Shown here one piece after another: positions 53,754 to 63,639 of a stretch of 64,000 nt of DNA. The notes below the pieces were generated by a model. It ran no database searches, was not told the DNA's origin, and was given only the letters and a program-made list of their open reading frames with translations. Within the stretch, counting starts at the first letter, position 1. Each line of letters begins with the position of its first letter. The stretch spans positions 1 through 64,000 of the forward strand of contig CAYRSC010000012.1 in the NCBI GenBank assembly GCA_964427155.1, written 5' to 3'. The DNA comes from Desulfothermus sp964427155. GTDB lineage: Bacteria; Desulfobacterota; Desulfovibrionia; Desulfovibrionales; Desulfothermaceae. The translations under genes and the position numbers were made by a program.

Positions 53754-55109
53754 ATGAAAGGGAGAGAGGAAAGAATAAAGATAGCAGTGGTGGACGATGA
53801 TAAGGTCTTTTGCAAAAGGCTCCTTTCCATCTTGAAGAGGGAAGTGAGGGGAGAGATAGGTGTCTTTTATACAGGTCAAGACCTGCTTGGGTCCCTGAAG
53901 AGGGAGTTTGATATTGTGTTATTAGACCTTAGACTCCCTGATATAGAAGGGCTCACTGTCCTGGATTATATAAAAAAAATAAAGGGCGATACAGAGATCG
54001 TCATTGTAACAGGACATGCAGATGTGGATACTGCAGTGGAGGCCATAAAGAGAGGGGCCTCAGATTATCTGGTGAAACCCATCTCCAAAAATAGGCTCTT
54101 GTTGAGTTTAACCTCCCTTATGGAAAAGGTTCAACTCAAGAAGGAGAATAGATATCTTAAAAGTGCCCTACAGCATCGCAGGGCACTGGAAGGGTTCATA
54201 GCCACATGTCCTTCTATGAATGAGATAATCAAGCTCATTAAAAAGATAGCCCCCCTTGACTGCAATGTCCTTATTCAGGGGGAGACGGGCACAGGCAAGG
54301 AACTGGTGGCTCGTGCCATCCACAGCCTTAGTAGCCGAAGTGACAGAAAGTTCCTCTCCATAAACTGCGGGATATTTTCCGAAGACCTGATGGCCAATGA
54401 GTTATTTGGTCATGAAAAAGAGGCCTTTACAGGGGCATCCTCTAGAAAGATAGGCCTCTTGGAGGCGGCCCAGGGGGGGACCGTGTTTTTAGACGAGATT
54501 GGGGAGATGAGCCTTTCTCTTCAGGTAAAACTCCTCAAGGTTATTGAGGAGAAGAGGATATTCAGGTTGGGTTCTACCACGCCAGTGGAGCTAGATATCA
54601 GGATAATTGCCGCCACCAATAGGGACCTGAAGGCAATGGTATCAGAGGGAAAGTTCAGGGAGGACCTTTTTTTTAGATTAAATGTGATGACCATCTCCCT
54701 GCCCCGTCTCAGTCAGAGGAGAGATGACATTCCCTTGCTCATCTCCCTTTTTATAAACAAGTACAACAAACAGTTTAATAAAAAGGTATCTCACATATCT
54801 CCTAGGGCCCTGAGCTGTCTAATGAAGTATGATTTTCCCGGAAATGTAAGGGAATTGGAGAATATTATCCAGAGGGCAGTGGCCCTGTGTGAAGAGGGAG
54901 AGATAGATACCAAACATCTACCTGCGGATATTACCAAGCTTGAGATGGAAAGTGTGGATGAGGAGATCCTCCTTTCATTGGAAGAGGTGGAGAAGAGACA
55001 TATTAAAAGGGTGCTGGAGTTTACAGGATACGATAAGAAATCCGCTGCTGCCATCCTCAAATTGCCCCGCACCACCCTTTGGAGAAAGTTAAAGAAATAC
55101 GGCCTATAG
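53754..55109 (+). CDS. Sigma-54-dependent response regulator
   Basis: This 451-residue NtrC-type activator has a receiver with Asp58 as acceptor (VLLDLRLPDIEG), an AAA+ domain with QGETGTGKE and GGTVFLDEIGEM, and a Fis-type DNA-binding end. The sigma-54 contact loop reads EAFTGA rather than the usual GAFTGA, a variant also present in some other activators. It starts at the ATG at 53754; a TTG at 53748 would add two residues. Its partner kinase is immediately upstream. Confidence 0.93.
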   Translation: MKGREERIKIAVVDDDKVFCKRLLSILKREVRGEIGVFYTGQDLLGSLKREFDIVLLDLRLPDIEGLTVLDYIKKIKGDTEIVIVTGHADVDTAVEAIKRGASDYLVKPISKNRLLLSLTSLMEKVQLKKENRYLKSALQHRRALEGFIATCPSMNEIIKLIKKIAPLDCNVLIQGETGTGKELVARAIHSLSSRSDRKFLSINCGIFSEDLMANELFGHEKEAFTGASSRKIGLLEAAQGGTVFLDEIGEMSLSLQVKLLKVIEEKRIFRLGSTTPVELDIRIIAATNRDLKAMVSEGKFREDLFFRLNVMTISLPRLSQRRDDIPLLISLFINKYNKQFNKKVSHISPRALSCLMKYDFPGNVRELENIIQRAVALCEEGEIDTKHLPADITKLEMESVDEEILLSLEEVEKRHIKRVLEFTGYDKKSAAAILKLPRTTLWRKLKKYGL

Positions 55110-55209
55110 GGTCCTGTCCCCAGAAGAGCTTGACCCCTGGAGGTTTTTGTTGATATTGCCCCTTGCAGCTATAGGGGTAGAAAAGTTTAGTCAGGAAGAT
55201 TGGTGGAAG

Positions 55210-57018
55210 ATGGATAACAAAAAAACACTGGCTCATATCCGAAACTTTAGCATAATAGCCCATATTGATCACGGTAAATCCACCCTGGCGGATCGTATCC
55301 TGGAGATAACTGGTGCGGTTTCCCAGAGGGAGTTAAGGGAGCAGTTTCTAGACAAATTGGACCTGGAGAGGGAAAGGGGGATTACCATAAAGTCCCAGAC
55401 AGTGAGGATCCCTTATCTCCATAAGGATGGACAGGAATATGTCCTTAACCTCATAGATACCCCCGGTCATGTAGATTTTAACTATGAGGTCTCCAGGAGC
55501 CTGGCCGCATGTGAATGTGCGGTCTTGCTGGTGGATGCCACCCAGGGAGTGGAGGCCCAGACCCTGGCCAATGTATATCTTGCCCTGGAACACGACCTTG
55601 AGATTATACCTGTGCTCAACAAGATAGACCTTCCAAGTGCAGATCCCGAGAGGGTGGTGCAGGAGATAGAGGAGGCCATTGGTCTGGACTGTTCTGAGAT
55701 TATAATGGTGAGTGCCAAGACAGGAAAAAATGTGGAGTTGCTTCTGGAATCCATTATCCATAGGTGTCCTCCCCCCTCTCACCAGCCAGGTGGACCTTTA
55801 AAGGCCCTGATCTTTGATTCATGGTATGATCCATATCTAGGGGTGGGGGTGCTGTTTCGTATCTTTGATGGTTCCATAGAATCTGGGGGCCGAATAAGGA
55901 TGTTTTCCACGGGAAAGGAGTATGAGATAGTCCAATTGGGGGTATATTCCCCAAACCCCACAGAGGTCTCCTCTCTTGGACCTGGGGAGGTTGGATATCT
56001 CTTTGCAAATATAAAGGAGATAAGGGATGCCCGCGTGGGGGATACCATTACCTCTCCTTCAAGGCCAGTGTCTTCTCCCTGTCCAGGATTTAAAAAGGTT
56101 CAGCCCATGGTCTTTTGTGGATTATATCCCACAGAGCCCGCCAAGTTTGAACTTTTAAAAAAGGCCCTGGAAAAGCTTCAATTAAATGATTCTGCCTTTG
56201 TGTTTGAGCCAGAGACCTCCACGGCCCTGGGTTTTGGTTTCAGGTGTGGATTTCTGGGCCTGCTCCACATGGATATAATCCAGGAGAGGTTAGAGAGGGA
56301 ATTCAAGGCAGAGCTCATTGCCACCGCCCCCTCTGTGGTGTATGAGGTGATAACCACTGATGGAGAGGTGGTAAGGGTGGATAATCCAAGTAAGATGCCC
56401 CCTCCAGCGTCAATTAAAGAGATAAGAGAGCCTTTTGTTCGCATGGATATCCATGTGCCCAATGAATATGTGGGCAATGTGCTGTCTCTGTGTGAAGAAA
56501 AAAGGGGAATTCAGCGGGATATGAGGTATCTATCCTCCTCCAGGGTAATTATTACCTACGAACTTCCCTTTGTGGAGATTGTCTATGATTTTTTTGATAG
56601 ATTAAAATCCAGCACCCGTGGATATGCCTCTCTGGATTATGAGTTTATTGGTTTTTACCCTGGGGATATGGTGAAGCTGGATATAATGATAAATGGAGAA
56701 GTGGTGGATGCCCTATCTACTATTGTACATCGGGAAAATGCCTATAGGGTGGGAAGAGACCTGGCCCTGAGGTTAAAACGCATTATTCCCAGGCAACTAT
56801 TTGAGGTGATTATCCAGGCGGCAATTGGTTCTCGCATTATTGCCAGAGAGAGGATTCCTCCTTTTAGGAAAAATGTCACAGCCAAGTGCTATGGAGGGGA
56901 TATAACAAGGAAGAGAAAGCTTCTGGAGAAACAGAAACAGGGCAAGAAAAGGATGAAGAAGATGGGGAATATTGAGATACCCCAGGAGGCCTTTCTTGCA
57001 GTATTAAAAAGGGATTAG
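55210..57018 (+). CDS. lepA: Elongation factor 4 (LepA)
   Basis: This 602-residue ribosomal GTPase back-translocates or remodels stalled ribosomes. It has GTP motifs AHIDHGKSTLADRI, DTPGHVDF and NKIDLPSADP, a LepA-specific C-terminal domain and a basic tail. I place the start at the ATG encoding MDNKKTLAHIRN, which matches the family; a TTG at 55147 would add 21 unrelated residues. It precedes lepB, as in many bacteria. Confidence 0.95.
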   Translation: MDNKKTLAHIRNFSIIAHIDHGKSTLADRILEITGAVSQRELREQFLDKLDLERERGITIKSQTVRIPYLHKDGQEYVLNLIDTPGHVDFNYEVSRSLAACECAVLLVDATQGVEAQTLANVYLALEHDLEIIPVLNKIDLPSADPERVVQEIEEAIGLDCSEIIMVSAKTGKNVELLLESIIHRCPPPSHQPGGPLKALIFDSWYDPYLGVGVLFRIFDGSIESGGRIRMFSTGKEYEIVQLGVYSPNPTEVSSLGPGEVGYLFANIKEIRDARVGDTITSPSRPVSSPCPGFKKVQPMVFCGLYPTEPAKFELLKKALEKLQLNDSAFVFEPETSTALGFGFRCGFLGLLHMDIIQERLEREFKAELIATAPSVVYEVITTDGEVVRVDNPSKMPPPASIKEIREPFVRMDIHVPNEYVGNVLSLCEEKRGIQRDMRYLSSSRVIITYELPFVEIVYDFFDRLKSSTRGYASLDYEFIGFYPGDMVKLDIMINGEVVDALSTIVHRENAYRVGRDLALRLKRIIPRQLFEVIIQAAIGSRIIARERIPPFRKNVTAKCYGGDITRKRKLLEKQKQGKKRMKKMGNIEIPQEAFLAVLKRD

Positions 57019-57032
57019 AGGAGTAAAGTATA

Positions 57033-57680
57033 ATGAAGCGCTCACTTGGAGATATTATAAGGGAATATGTGGAAGCACTGGCCATAGCCCTTGTCCTTGC
57101 CTTTTTTATTCGTGCCTTTGTGGTGCAGGCATTTAAGATACCCTCGGGCTCCATGCTCCCTACTCTTCAAATAGGAGACCATCTACTGGTGAATAAATTT
57201 ATTTACGGGATAAAGATACCTTTTATTGATAAGGTAATAATCCCTATTTCCACTCCAAAACATGGAGATGTGGTGGTTTTTAAGTTTCCCTTGGATGAAT
57301 CCAAGGATTTTATAAAGCGAGTTATCGGGGTGCCAGGGGATGTAATAGAGATAAAGAACAAGGTGGTCTATAGAAATGGCAAGAGGCTTAAAGAACCCTA
57401 TGTTCAACATGTATCCAAGGTAATAATAAAGGATACCTATCCCATGGACCTTTGGCCTCCAAAGACCTTTGACCCTCGGGTTAGGGATAATCTTGGTCCC
57501 ATTCATGTGCCTCCCCATGAGTATTTTGTAATGGGAGATAATCGGGATGAGTCTTATGATTCCAGGTTTTGGGGATTTGTCAAAGAAAATAAGATACTGG
57601 GCAAGGCCTGGATCATCTATTGGTCCTGGGAGGGCTTTGGCCATATAAGGTGGAACAGGATATTTAAGGTGATACACTGA
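57033..57680 (+). CDS. lepB: Signal peptidase I
   Basis: This 215-residue membrane serine protease cleaves signal peptides. It has one N-terminal helix (about 15-34), then PSGSMLPTLQIGDHLLV with the catalytic Ser, and DFIKRVIGVPGD with the Lys general base, followed by GDNRDESYDSRFWG. The lepA-lepB order is standard. The comM gene starts one base after its stop. Confidence 0.95.
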   Translation: MKRSLGDIIREYVEALAIALVLAFFIRAFVVQAFKIPSGSMLPTLQIGDHLLVNKFIYGIKIPFIDKVIIPISTPKHGDVVVFKFPLDESKDFIKRVIGVPGDVIEIKNKVVYRNGKRLKEPYVQHVSKVIIKDTYPMDLWPPKTFDPRVRDNLGPIHVPPHEYFVMGDNRDESYDSRFWGFVKENKILGKAWIIYWSWEGFGHIRWNRIFKVIH

Positions 57681-57681
57681 G

Positions 57682-59214
57682 ATGCTCTCCAGTATTCACA
57701 CAGCCCTACTTCTTGGTATTGATGCCTTTCCTGTACAGATGGAGGTGGATCTCTCCAGGAGCGGGATACCTGCCTTTAGGATGGTGGGTCTTGCTGAGGG
57801 TGCAGTGAAGGAGAGTAAGGATAGGGTATTTACTGCCCTTAAGAATTCTGGTTTTAGGGTGCCTCCATCCAGGATAACTGTTAATCTTGCTCCTGCCCAT
57901 CTCAGAAAGGAAGGGAGTGGATATGACCTTCCCCTTGCACTGGGGATACTGGTGGCGTGTGAGGTCATACCTCCTGAGAAGATAAGCCCTTTTTTGTGTA
58001 TGGGGGAACTTTCTCTAAAGGGAGAGGTAAAGCCTGTGACAGGGGTGTTATCTGTGGCCATGATGGCCAGGGAGAGGGGTATAAAGGGTTTGATTCTTCC
58101 CGCAGATAATGCCCCGGAGGCCGCTGTTGTAAAAGGGATAGATGTCTATGGGGTCTGTTCTCTCGTTGAGGCTGTGGGATTTTTAATAGGGGAGAAGGGG
58201 CTTTCTCCAGTTAGAGTGGGGATGGAGGATATATGGAAGAGGAGCAGGGAAAAATTTTTTATAGACTTCTCTGAGGTAAAGGGCCAGGAACATGCCAAAA
58301 GGGCAATAGAGGTGGCGGCCGCAGGGGGACACAACCTCCTGTTTATAGGGCCGCCGGGTAGCGGAAAGACCATGCTGGCCCAGAGGATACCAACGGTCCT
58401 TCCCCTTCTGGATTTTGAAGAGGCCCTGGAGGTGACTCGTATATATAGTGTGGCAGGGATGCTTTCCCAAAAAGAACCCCTTGTCACAAAAAGGCCCTTC
58501 AGGGCCCCTCATCATACTATTTCAGATGCAGGCCTCATTGGAGGAGGAAGATACCCATCTCCTGGGGAGGTATCCCTCTCCCACAAGGGGGTCCTGTTTC
58601 TGGATGAGCTTCCAGAGTTCAAAAAACATGTCCTGGAGGTCTTGAGACAACCCCTGGAGGATGGGAGGGTCACCATTTCAAGGGCCTCCCTCTCCCTTAC
58701 CTATCCTGCAGAGTTTATGCTGGTGGCGGCGATGAATCCATGTCCCTGTGGATATCTGGGGGACAAGAGACATCAGTGCACATGCAGTCCCCTTCAGATC
58801 CAGCGGTATAAAAACAGGTTGTCAGGTCCACTCCTGGACAGGATAGACCTGCATGTGGAAGTGGGGGCAGTCCCCTATGAGGAGCTTAGCTCCAACAGGG
58901 AGGGTGCTCACTCCAAGGGGATGAGGGAGAGGATTCAACGCACGCGTTTTATCCAGAAGGAAAGATATAAATCCCTTCCTTTTTCCTTAAATAGTAGACT
59001 CTCTGGGAAGTGGTTAACTAGATTTTGCCAACTGGATGAGAGAGGTCATAGTTTTCTGGAGAAGGCCGTAGACAGCCTTGGGCTGTCTGCCCGCGCCCAT
59101 AGCCGCATCCTTAGGATTGCCCGAACCATTGCAGATCTCAATCAATCTCCCTCTATAGAGGTATCTCATCTTGCAGAGGCCATTTCTTATAGGACCCTGG
59201 ACAGATTGAGATAG
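57682..59214 (+). CDS. comM: ComM/YifB Mg-chelatase-like AAA+ ATPase
   Basis: This 510-residue protein has an N-terminal Lon-like domain, an AAA+ Mg-chelatase core with IGPPGSGKTMLAQRI and VLFLDELPEF, and a C-terminal domain. Related ComM is a branch-migration helicase that extends heteroduplexes in natural transformation. CPCGYLGDKRHQCTCSP gives the family zinc cluster. The end overlaps the convergent BPL_N gene by 28 bases. A cytoplasmic role in recombination is expected. Confidence 0.9.
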   Translation: MLSSIHTALLLGIDAFPVQMEVDLSRSGIPAFRMVGLAEGAVKESKDRVFTALKNSGFRVPPSRITVNLAPAHLRKEGSGYDLPLALGILVACEVIPPEKISPFLCMGELSLKGEVKPVTGVLSVAMMARERGIKGLILPADNAPEAAVVKGIDVYGVCSLVEAVGFLIGEKGLSPVRVGMEDIWKRSREKFFIDFSEVKGQEHAKRAIEVAAAGGHNLLFIGPPGSGKTMLAQRIPTVLPLLDFEEALEVTRIYSVAGMLSQKEPLVTKRPFRAPHHTISDAGLIGGGRYPSPGEVSLSHKGVLFLDELPEFKKHVLEVLRQPLEDGRVTISRASLSLTYPAEFMLVAAMNPCPCGYLGDKRHQCTCSPLQIQRYKNRLSGPLLDRIDLHVEVGAVPYEELSSNREGAHSKGMRERIQRTRFIQKERYKSLPFSLNSRLSGKWLTRFCQLDERGHSFLEKAVDSLGLSARAHSRILRIARTIADLNQSPSIEVSHLAEAISYRTLDRLR

Positions 59215-60428
59215 TTGAGGGCGATTAGCCTTTCCAGGAGGTCGCTTAGGGCCTTAAATAGCCCTCCATCCCCTGGAAAGCCTCCTGTGAGGGTCTTTAG
59301 GTGTTGATCAAGGGCCCATTTTTCCTCTCTGTCAGGAGAGCGAGGGGGATTTTTTATGGTATATAGCCTATACATTCTCATGTAGGTGATAACTTCCCTG
59401 TAAAATTTGTGAAATGTGGCCTTAAATCCTCCTTTTTCCCTTTTCCATAATTCCATAACCTCTGGGGAGGGGATTTTTTCCAGCAAGTGTACCACCAGGA
59501 TTAAAAGGGCATTTAGGCACAGACCAGGCACCCCTCTTTTCCAGCCCAGGAGCCAGGAATTTCTCCAGCACATAAGGAGATTTTCCTGGGCGAGGTTGAT
59601 TAGCTCCAGGAGTTTTTTCCATGATTCAAGGAGACACTCATCTTCCCATGCTATATGAGGGCTGGTGAGATTTAGAGAAGGGGAGGGATGGGACACAGGG
59701 CTGTCTTTCACCATGTCCTTTAAGAGATACGCAAGCCAAGAATTTGCCTGAGGAGAGGCAGGGGTCTCCAGGTGGGAGTAGCTCAGGATGTATTTTCCCC
59801 TGTGATATCTCCCATAGAGGATTGCTGGCTCGTTCTTTAGGATGTGAAAGCTCAGGTTTATTCCGTACATCTTCTCCCATCCAGATAACTCTTTCTCTCC
59901 TTCAAGTACCCACCAGGGGAGGTCTGCCATCCATAGATCATCTCCAGGACGGCTATAGGTTGCCAGGACCTCTACTTCCTGGCCACAGGGACTTATGTCA
60001 AACTGGGAAGGCCACCACATGGGCAGAGACACCAGTTCCCCTTTCTCAAAGGGACTTAGAGTGGAGGAACAGATGGTGGAGAGGATATGTCCGCTAAAGT
60101 TGGGACATCTCTGGTACATGGGTTTTCTCACTGCTTCACATAGACCCATTCCCCCTGCCCTGGGGGAAAGGGCAAGACCTGCTCCACCACACACTCCCAG
60201 ATAGATACCCCCTCTGGCAACATATTCCCTTATTTGTTCCCTGCCTCTTTTTTTCAGGAGCCTTGCCCGTCTGGATGCCCATCCTCCTGGCATGATTAAG
60301 AGGGAGAGGTGAGCTATGTGCTCAAGGGAGTTAGGGGATAATATCTCAAAAGGAATGCCACATTCCTCTAAGAATCTGAGAAATAATACCCCCCACATGT
60401 GAGAGCCTTTAAAAAAGATGCCTATCAT
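59187..60428 (-). CDS. BPL_N-domain protein, glutamine-amidotransferase-like
   Basis: This 413-residue protein has an N-terminal half (1 to about 240) resembling the BPL_N class I glutamine-amidotransferase fold: MPGGW, YLGVCGGAGLAL with elbow Cys80, and SYSHLETP as a possible His-Glu pair. The second half is helical and not recognised. Members of this group are found with biotin protein ligases in fungi; the bacterial function is unknown. I start at an ATG; a TTG at 60467 would overlap the small gene upstream. It ends overlapping comM. Confidence 0.7.
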   Translation of the reverse strand: MIGIFFKGSHMWGVLFLRFLEECGIPFEILSPNSLEHIAHLSLLIMPGGWASRRARLLKKRGREQIREYVARGGIYLGVCGGAGLALSPRAGGMGLCEAVRKPMYQRCPNFSGHILSTICSSTLSPFEKGELVSLPMWWPSQFDISPCGQEVEVLATYSRPGDDLWMADLPWWVLEGEKELSGWEKMYGINLSFHILKNEPAILYGRYHRGKYILSYSHLETPASPQANSWLAYLLKDMVKDSPVSHPSPSLNLTSPHIAWEDECLLESWKKLLELINLAQENLLMCWRNSWLLGWKRGVPGLCLNALLILVVHLLEKIPSPEVMELWKREKGGFKATFHKFYREVITYMRMYRLYTIKNPPRSPDREEKWALDQHLKTLTGGFPGDGGLFKALSDLLERLIALNYLNLSRVL

Positions 60429-60432
60429 GGGA

Positions 60433-60696
60433 CTAGTTACGTGACTCCTCTGATCTGAGAGCCGCAATTGCCGCGTCTATATCATAGAGTCTCAGGGGAT
60501 TCATCCCCCCACCCTTGTACATCTTGGAGGCCAGTCTCGCGGCCTCATATGTTATCCAGCCATGCTCCTGGGAGAAGGAGGGGTCATCCTCGTTGTGAAG
60601 CATAAATTCTATGACCCCCTCTTTCTCTCTCACATACATCTTTATACGTTTGTTGAGGGGAAGGGGATAATAATAGATGCCCCTTTTATCCTTCAT
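60433..60696 (-). CDS. Small conserved-looking protein, unknown
   Basis: This 87-residue soluble protein has an excellent ribosome site (AAGGAGGAAGAAG) and overlaps the AI-2E gene end by 11 bases. HGWITYEAARLASKMYKGGG and the basic N-terminal beta-like segment are notable. No known motif was recognised. It lies between a permease and the BPL_N gene and is probably in the same transcript. Confidence 0.7.
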   Translation of the reverse strand: MKDKRGIYYYPLPLNKRIKMYVREKEGVIEFMLHNEDDPSFSQEHGWITYEAARLASKMYKGGGMNPLRLYDIDAAIAALRSEESRN

Positions 60697-61753
60697 CTTC
60701 TTCCTCCTTGATCTTTTTTCTGGGCCAGGTCTTTATGATGGTGTGTAAGAGGGTAAGCAGGGGGATGGCAAAAAACACCCCCCACAGGCCCCACAACCCT
60801 CCAAAGATGAGTACCCCTATCATAATGGCCACGGGATGAAGGTTTACAAACCCAGACATGAGCAGGGGTACCAGCAAGTTTCCATCTAGAAATTGTAAGA
60901 TGGTATATCCTATAAGGGTGCTCAGGGTCTTGTCAGACCATCCCCACTGAAAATAGGCCACCAACACCACAGGTACTGTCATGGCAATGGCCCCCACAAA
61001 GGGAATAAGCACAGAGATGCCTACAAAGAGGCTCAATAATAGGGCAAATTTTAGATGAATTATAAAGAAAAATATGTAGCTCGCCAGCCATACGATTAAT
61101 AGTTCCCAGATCTTCCCCTGAAGGAATCTTGCTATCTTTGCATTTACCTCTCTCCATACCTGGGAGGTGAATTCAATATTGTCCGGGAGCAGGCCCTTTA
61201 TAAAAGAGAGGATATATTCCTTGTCCTTTAAGAAGAAAAAAGAGATGAGAGGGACCAGCACAAGGTAGATGAGAAAGTTTACCAGACCCATTACTGAGGA
61301 GAGGGAATATGTTAAAAAGTTTTTACCCATCTCTCTTATCTGACCTATAAAGATACTTACCACTGCATCTATCTGGAGATTTTTTACTATCTTGGGATAG
61401 CTCTGGATAAACCTCTCCAGATGGGCCTTTCCTGATGTTATCATGGAGGGAAGGTCCTGGATGAATTGGCCGAATTGTTTAATGGCAAGGGGGATTATCC
61501 ATAAGAGGAGAAATATTGAGAGGGACATAAAAACCATAAATACCAGGAATACCGCCAGGCTCCTTGGCACTTTTAGTCTTTCCAGGGGGCGTATAAGTCC
61601 TTCTAGTACATAGGACAATACTATACTGGCAAATACAGGCACTAGATATTGTCCCAGAAAATAGAAGAGTAACACAATAAAGAGGCTTATTAGTAGAAAT
61701 ATTGTGACTTGGGGGTCGTTGAGATATTCCTTTATCCTGCTCTTAAGCCACAT
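60686..61753 (-). CDS. AI-2E-family permease
   Basis: This 355-residue inner-membrane protein has about eight helices in the AI-2E/PerM/YdiK pattern: PVFASIVLSYVLEGLIRPLERLKVPR at the start and GVLIFGGLWGLWGVFFAIPLLTLLH at the end. Members are linked to autoinducer-2 export or to ion antiport; the substrate here is unknown. The sequence ends with a charged KKIKEEEDEG tail. It follows ubiD closely. Confidence 0.88.
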   Translation of the reverse strand: MWLKSRIKEYLNDPQVTIFLLISLFIVLLFYFLGQYLVPVFASIVLSYVLEGLIRPLERLKVPRSLAVFLVFMVFMSLSIFLLLWIIPLAIKQFGQFIQDLPSMITSGKAHLERFIQSYPKIVKNLQIDAVVSIFIGQIREMGKNFLTYSLSSVMGLVNFLIYLVLVPLISFFFLKDKEYILSFIKGLLPDNIEFTSQVWREVNAKIARFLQGKIWELLIVWLASYIFFFIIHLKFALLLSLFVGISVLIPFVGAIAMTVPVVLVAYFQWGWSDKTLSTLIGYTILQFLDGNLLVPLLMSGFVNLHPVAIMIGVLIFGGLWGLWGVFFAIPLLTLLHTIIKTWPRKKIKEEEDEG

Positions 61754-61770
61754 AGGACCTCCATGTCTCC

Positions 61771-63606
61771 TTAAATAATGCCATAGAGTTCACCCCCTCT
61801 CCTCCCCATTTCCAGGACCTTTTTTAATACCTCTGGATCTTCCTCTAGGGGAGGAGCGTGATATGCCTTGAGCCTTGCGTCAATTATGAGGGGACCATTG
61901 CATCCCCAGTGCTTCAGGTGTGTAAACTCTCCTGTGCCATATATATCTGTAGCAGGATCTGAGCGGGTAAAGGTGGTCCAGAGGAAATTTTCCCAGTTCT
62001 TTGAAGTAAATTCCACATGGTCCACAATAACCACCAGGGGAAATTTCTGTGATAGAGAGTGGGGGAGGTGTTTTGTTAATTGAGAGATAAGGGGGTCTTT
62101 TTCATCCCGTTTTCCCCTGTGGACAGGTCCTTCTATCAAGAGGATGCCAGGGGCGAAGACCCTTGGATTTTTAAAGGGATAGGGGAGAGAGAGCACGGGA
62201 GGTTGATGAGAGAGTTCCCTTTTTTTCTCTCCTGCCACTGTGATTATCACCTTGGAGCCCTGGTTAAGACTTATCCCTGAATAATCCAGGGTGTCCATGG
62301 TGGTTCGGGTAATAAAATGCAGGTCCCGCTCAAACACGATGCGGCTCAGGATGTGGTGGAAGAATCCTGGTATATCCCTGGTGGATAGAGAAGGATTATC
62401 TTCTATTGCCGCTATAAGCACGTACTTTGAGAGAGATGTCTGGGTGGAACCAAGGAGTTGAAGGGCACAGGTTATTATCTCCTGAGGTCTTCTTTCAGGG
62501 GCAAAGGGGACATATCGTTCTTTTCCCAAGGCCAGAAGCAGGGGATGTACCCCTGCGGCATCCACCGCATGTATCTCAACTATCCCTTTAAAGACCTTAT
62601 CCACAAAAGGGGCCACTATTTCATGTACCACCTCTCCAAGGAGGGAATCTTCCTGCGGGGGCCTTCCCACAGTAGTAAAGGGCCATATGGCCCCTATGCG
62701 ATGATATACCCTATCTACCTTAATTACAGGAAAGGGATGTCTGAGACTATAATAGCCCAGATGGTCTCCAAAGGGACCCTCTTCTTTGGTTTCCCTTCCC
62801 CTTACCTCGCCTGTAATACAAAAATCCGCCTCTGCCAGGATTGGCAAATTCCCTTTTCTTGGGATAAAGCCTATCCTTTCTCCAGCAACAAGGCAGGCAA
62901 AATAGACCTCTGGTATCCCCTCTGGTAAAGGCATCACCGCGGCCAGGGTCATGGCAGGAGGCCCACCCACAAATATGTTTACTCTAAGGGGTATTCCCCG
63001 GGAGATGGCCCTTTGGTGATGAGCAGCAATTCCGCGATGTATCTGATAATGGAGACCAATCTCCTTATCTAGTAGATAGTCATTTCCCCTTATCTGGATG
63101 CGATACATCCCCAGATTAGAATGAGCAAATCCCTTTTTCAGGGGATCCTCAGTATATACTTGGGGAAGGGTGATATAGGCCCCCCCATCTTTTGGCCATG
63201 ACCTGAGGTAGGGGAGAGAGGATATCCTGCACTCTCCATATAGGATGGGCCCCTTTTTTGTTTTTTTTGGTCTTATGCTCCATCCTCTGCGTGCCAGATA
63301 TGCCCAGAACAGGGGGTCTTTTAATGCAGAGGGGGGATGTGCACAGATCCGGGTGAGACGCTCCCATGTCTTAAAAAAATCCTGGAAGATAAACCGCACC
63401 CTCTCCTTGGTGCCAAAGAGGTTTGCCAACAAGGGGAAGGGGGTATTTTTTGGACGTTTAAACAGGAGTGCAGGTGCCTTTTTTCTGAAGGCCAATCTCT
63501 GGATAAGGGGTATCTCCAGATCAGGGTCCAGTTCTGTTTCTATAATTTTGAGATCCCCCTTTCTGGAGAGGGCCTCAAGACATCTTCTCAGATTTTTGTA
63601 TCCCAT
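61771..63606 (-). CDS. UbiD-family decarboxylase
   Basis: This 611-residue protein of the UbiD family uses prenylated FMN to remove carboxyl groups from aromatic or unsaturated acids, often in menaquinone or ubiquinone synthesis. MTLAAVMPLPEGIPEVYFACLVAGE and EEGPFGDHLGYYS are the family motifs. Its length fits the long menaquinone-pathway type. The flavin-prenyltransferase UbiX is not in the window. It is 17 bases upstream of the AI-2E permease gene. Confidence 0.88.
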   Translation of the reverse strand: MGYKNLRRCLEALSRKGDLKIIETELDPDLEIPLIQRLAFRKKAPALLFKRPKNTPFPLLANLFGTKERVRFIFQDFFKTWERLTRICAHPPSALKDPLFWAYLARRGWSIRPKKTKKGPILYGECRISSLPYLRSWPKDGGAYITLPQVYTEDPLKKGFAHSNLGMYRIQIRGNDYLLDKEIGLHYQIHRGIAAHHQRAISRGIPLRVNIFVGGPPAMTLAAVMPLPEGIPEVYFACLVAGERIGFIPRKGNLPILAEADFCITGEVRGRETKEEGPFGDHLGYYSLRHPFPVIKVDRVYHRIGAIWPFTTVGRPPQEDSLLGEVVHEIVAPFVDKVFKGIVEIHAVDAAGVHPLLLALGKERYVPFAPERRPQEIITCALQLLGSTQTSLSKYVLIAAIEDNPSLSTRDIPGFFHHILSRIVFERDLHFITRTTMDTLDYSGISLNQGSKVIITVAGEKKRELSHQPPVLSLPYPFKNPRVFAPGILLIEGPVHRGKRDEKDPLISQLTKHLPHSLSQKFPLVVIVDHVEFTSKNWENFLWTTFTRSDPATDIYGTGEFTHLKHWGCNGPLIIDARLKAYHAPPLEEDPEVLKKVLEMGRRGGELYGII

Positions 63607-63639
63607 AGGCTCGGCAATAAGGTATGGAAGAGAGTGTTG

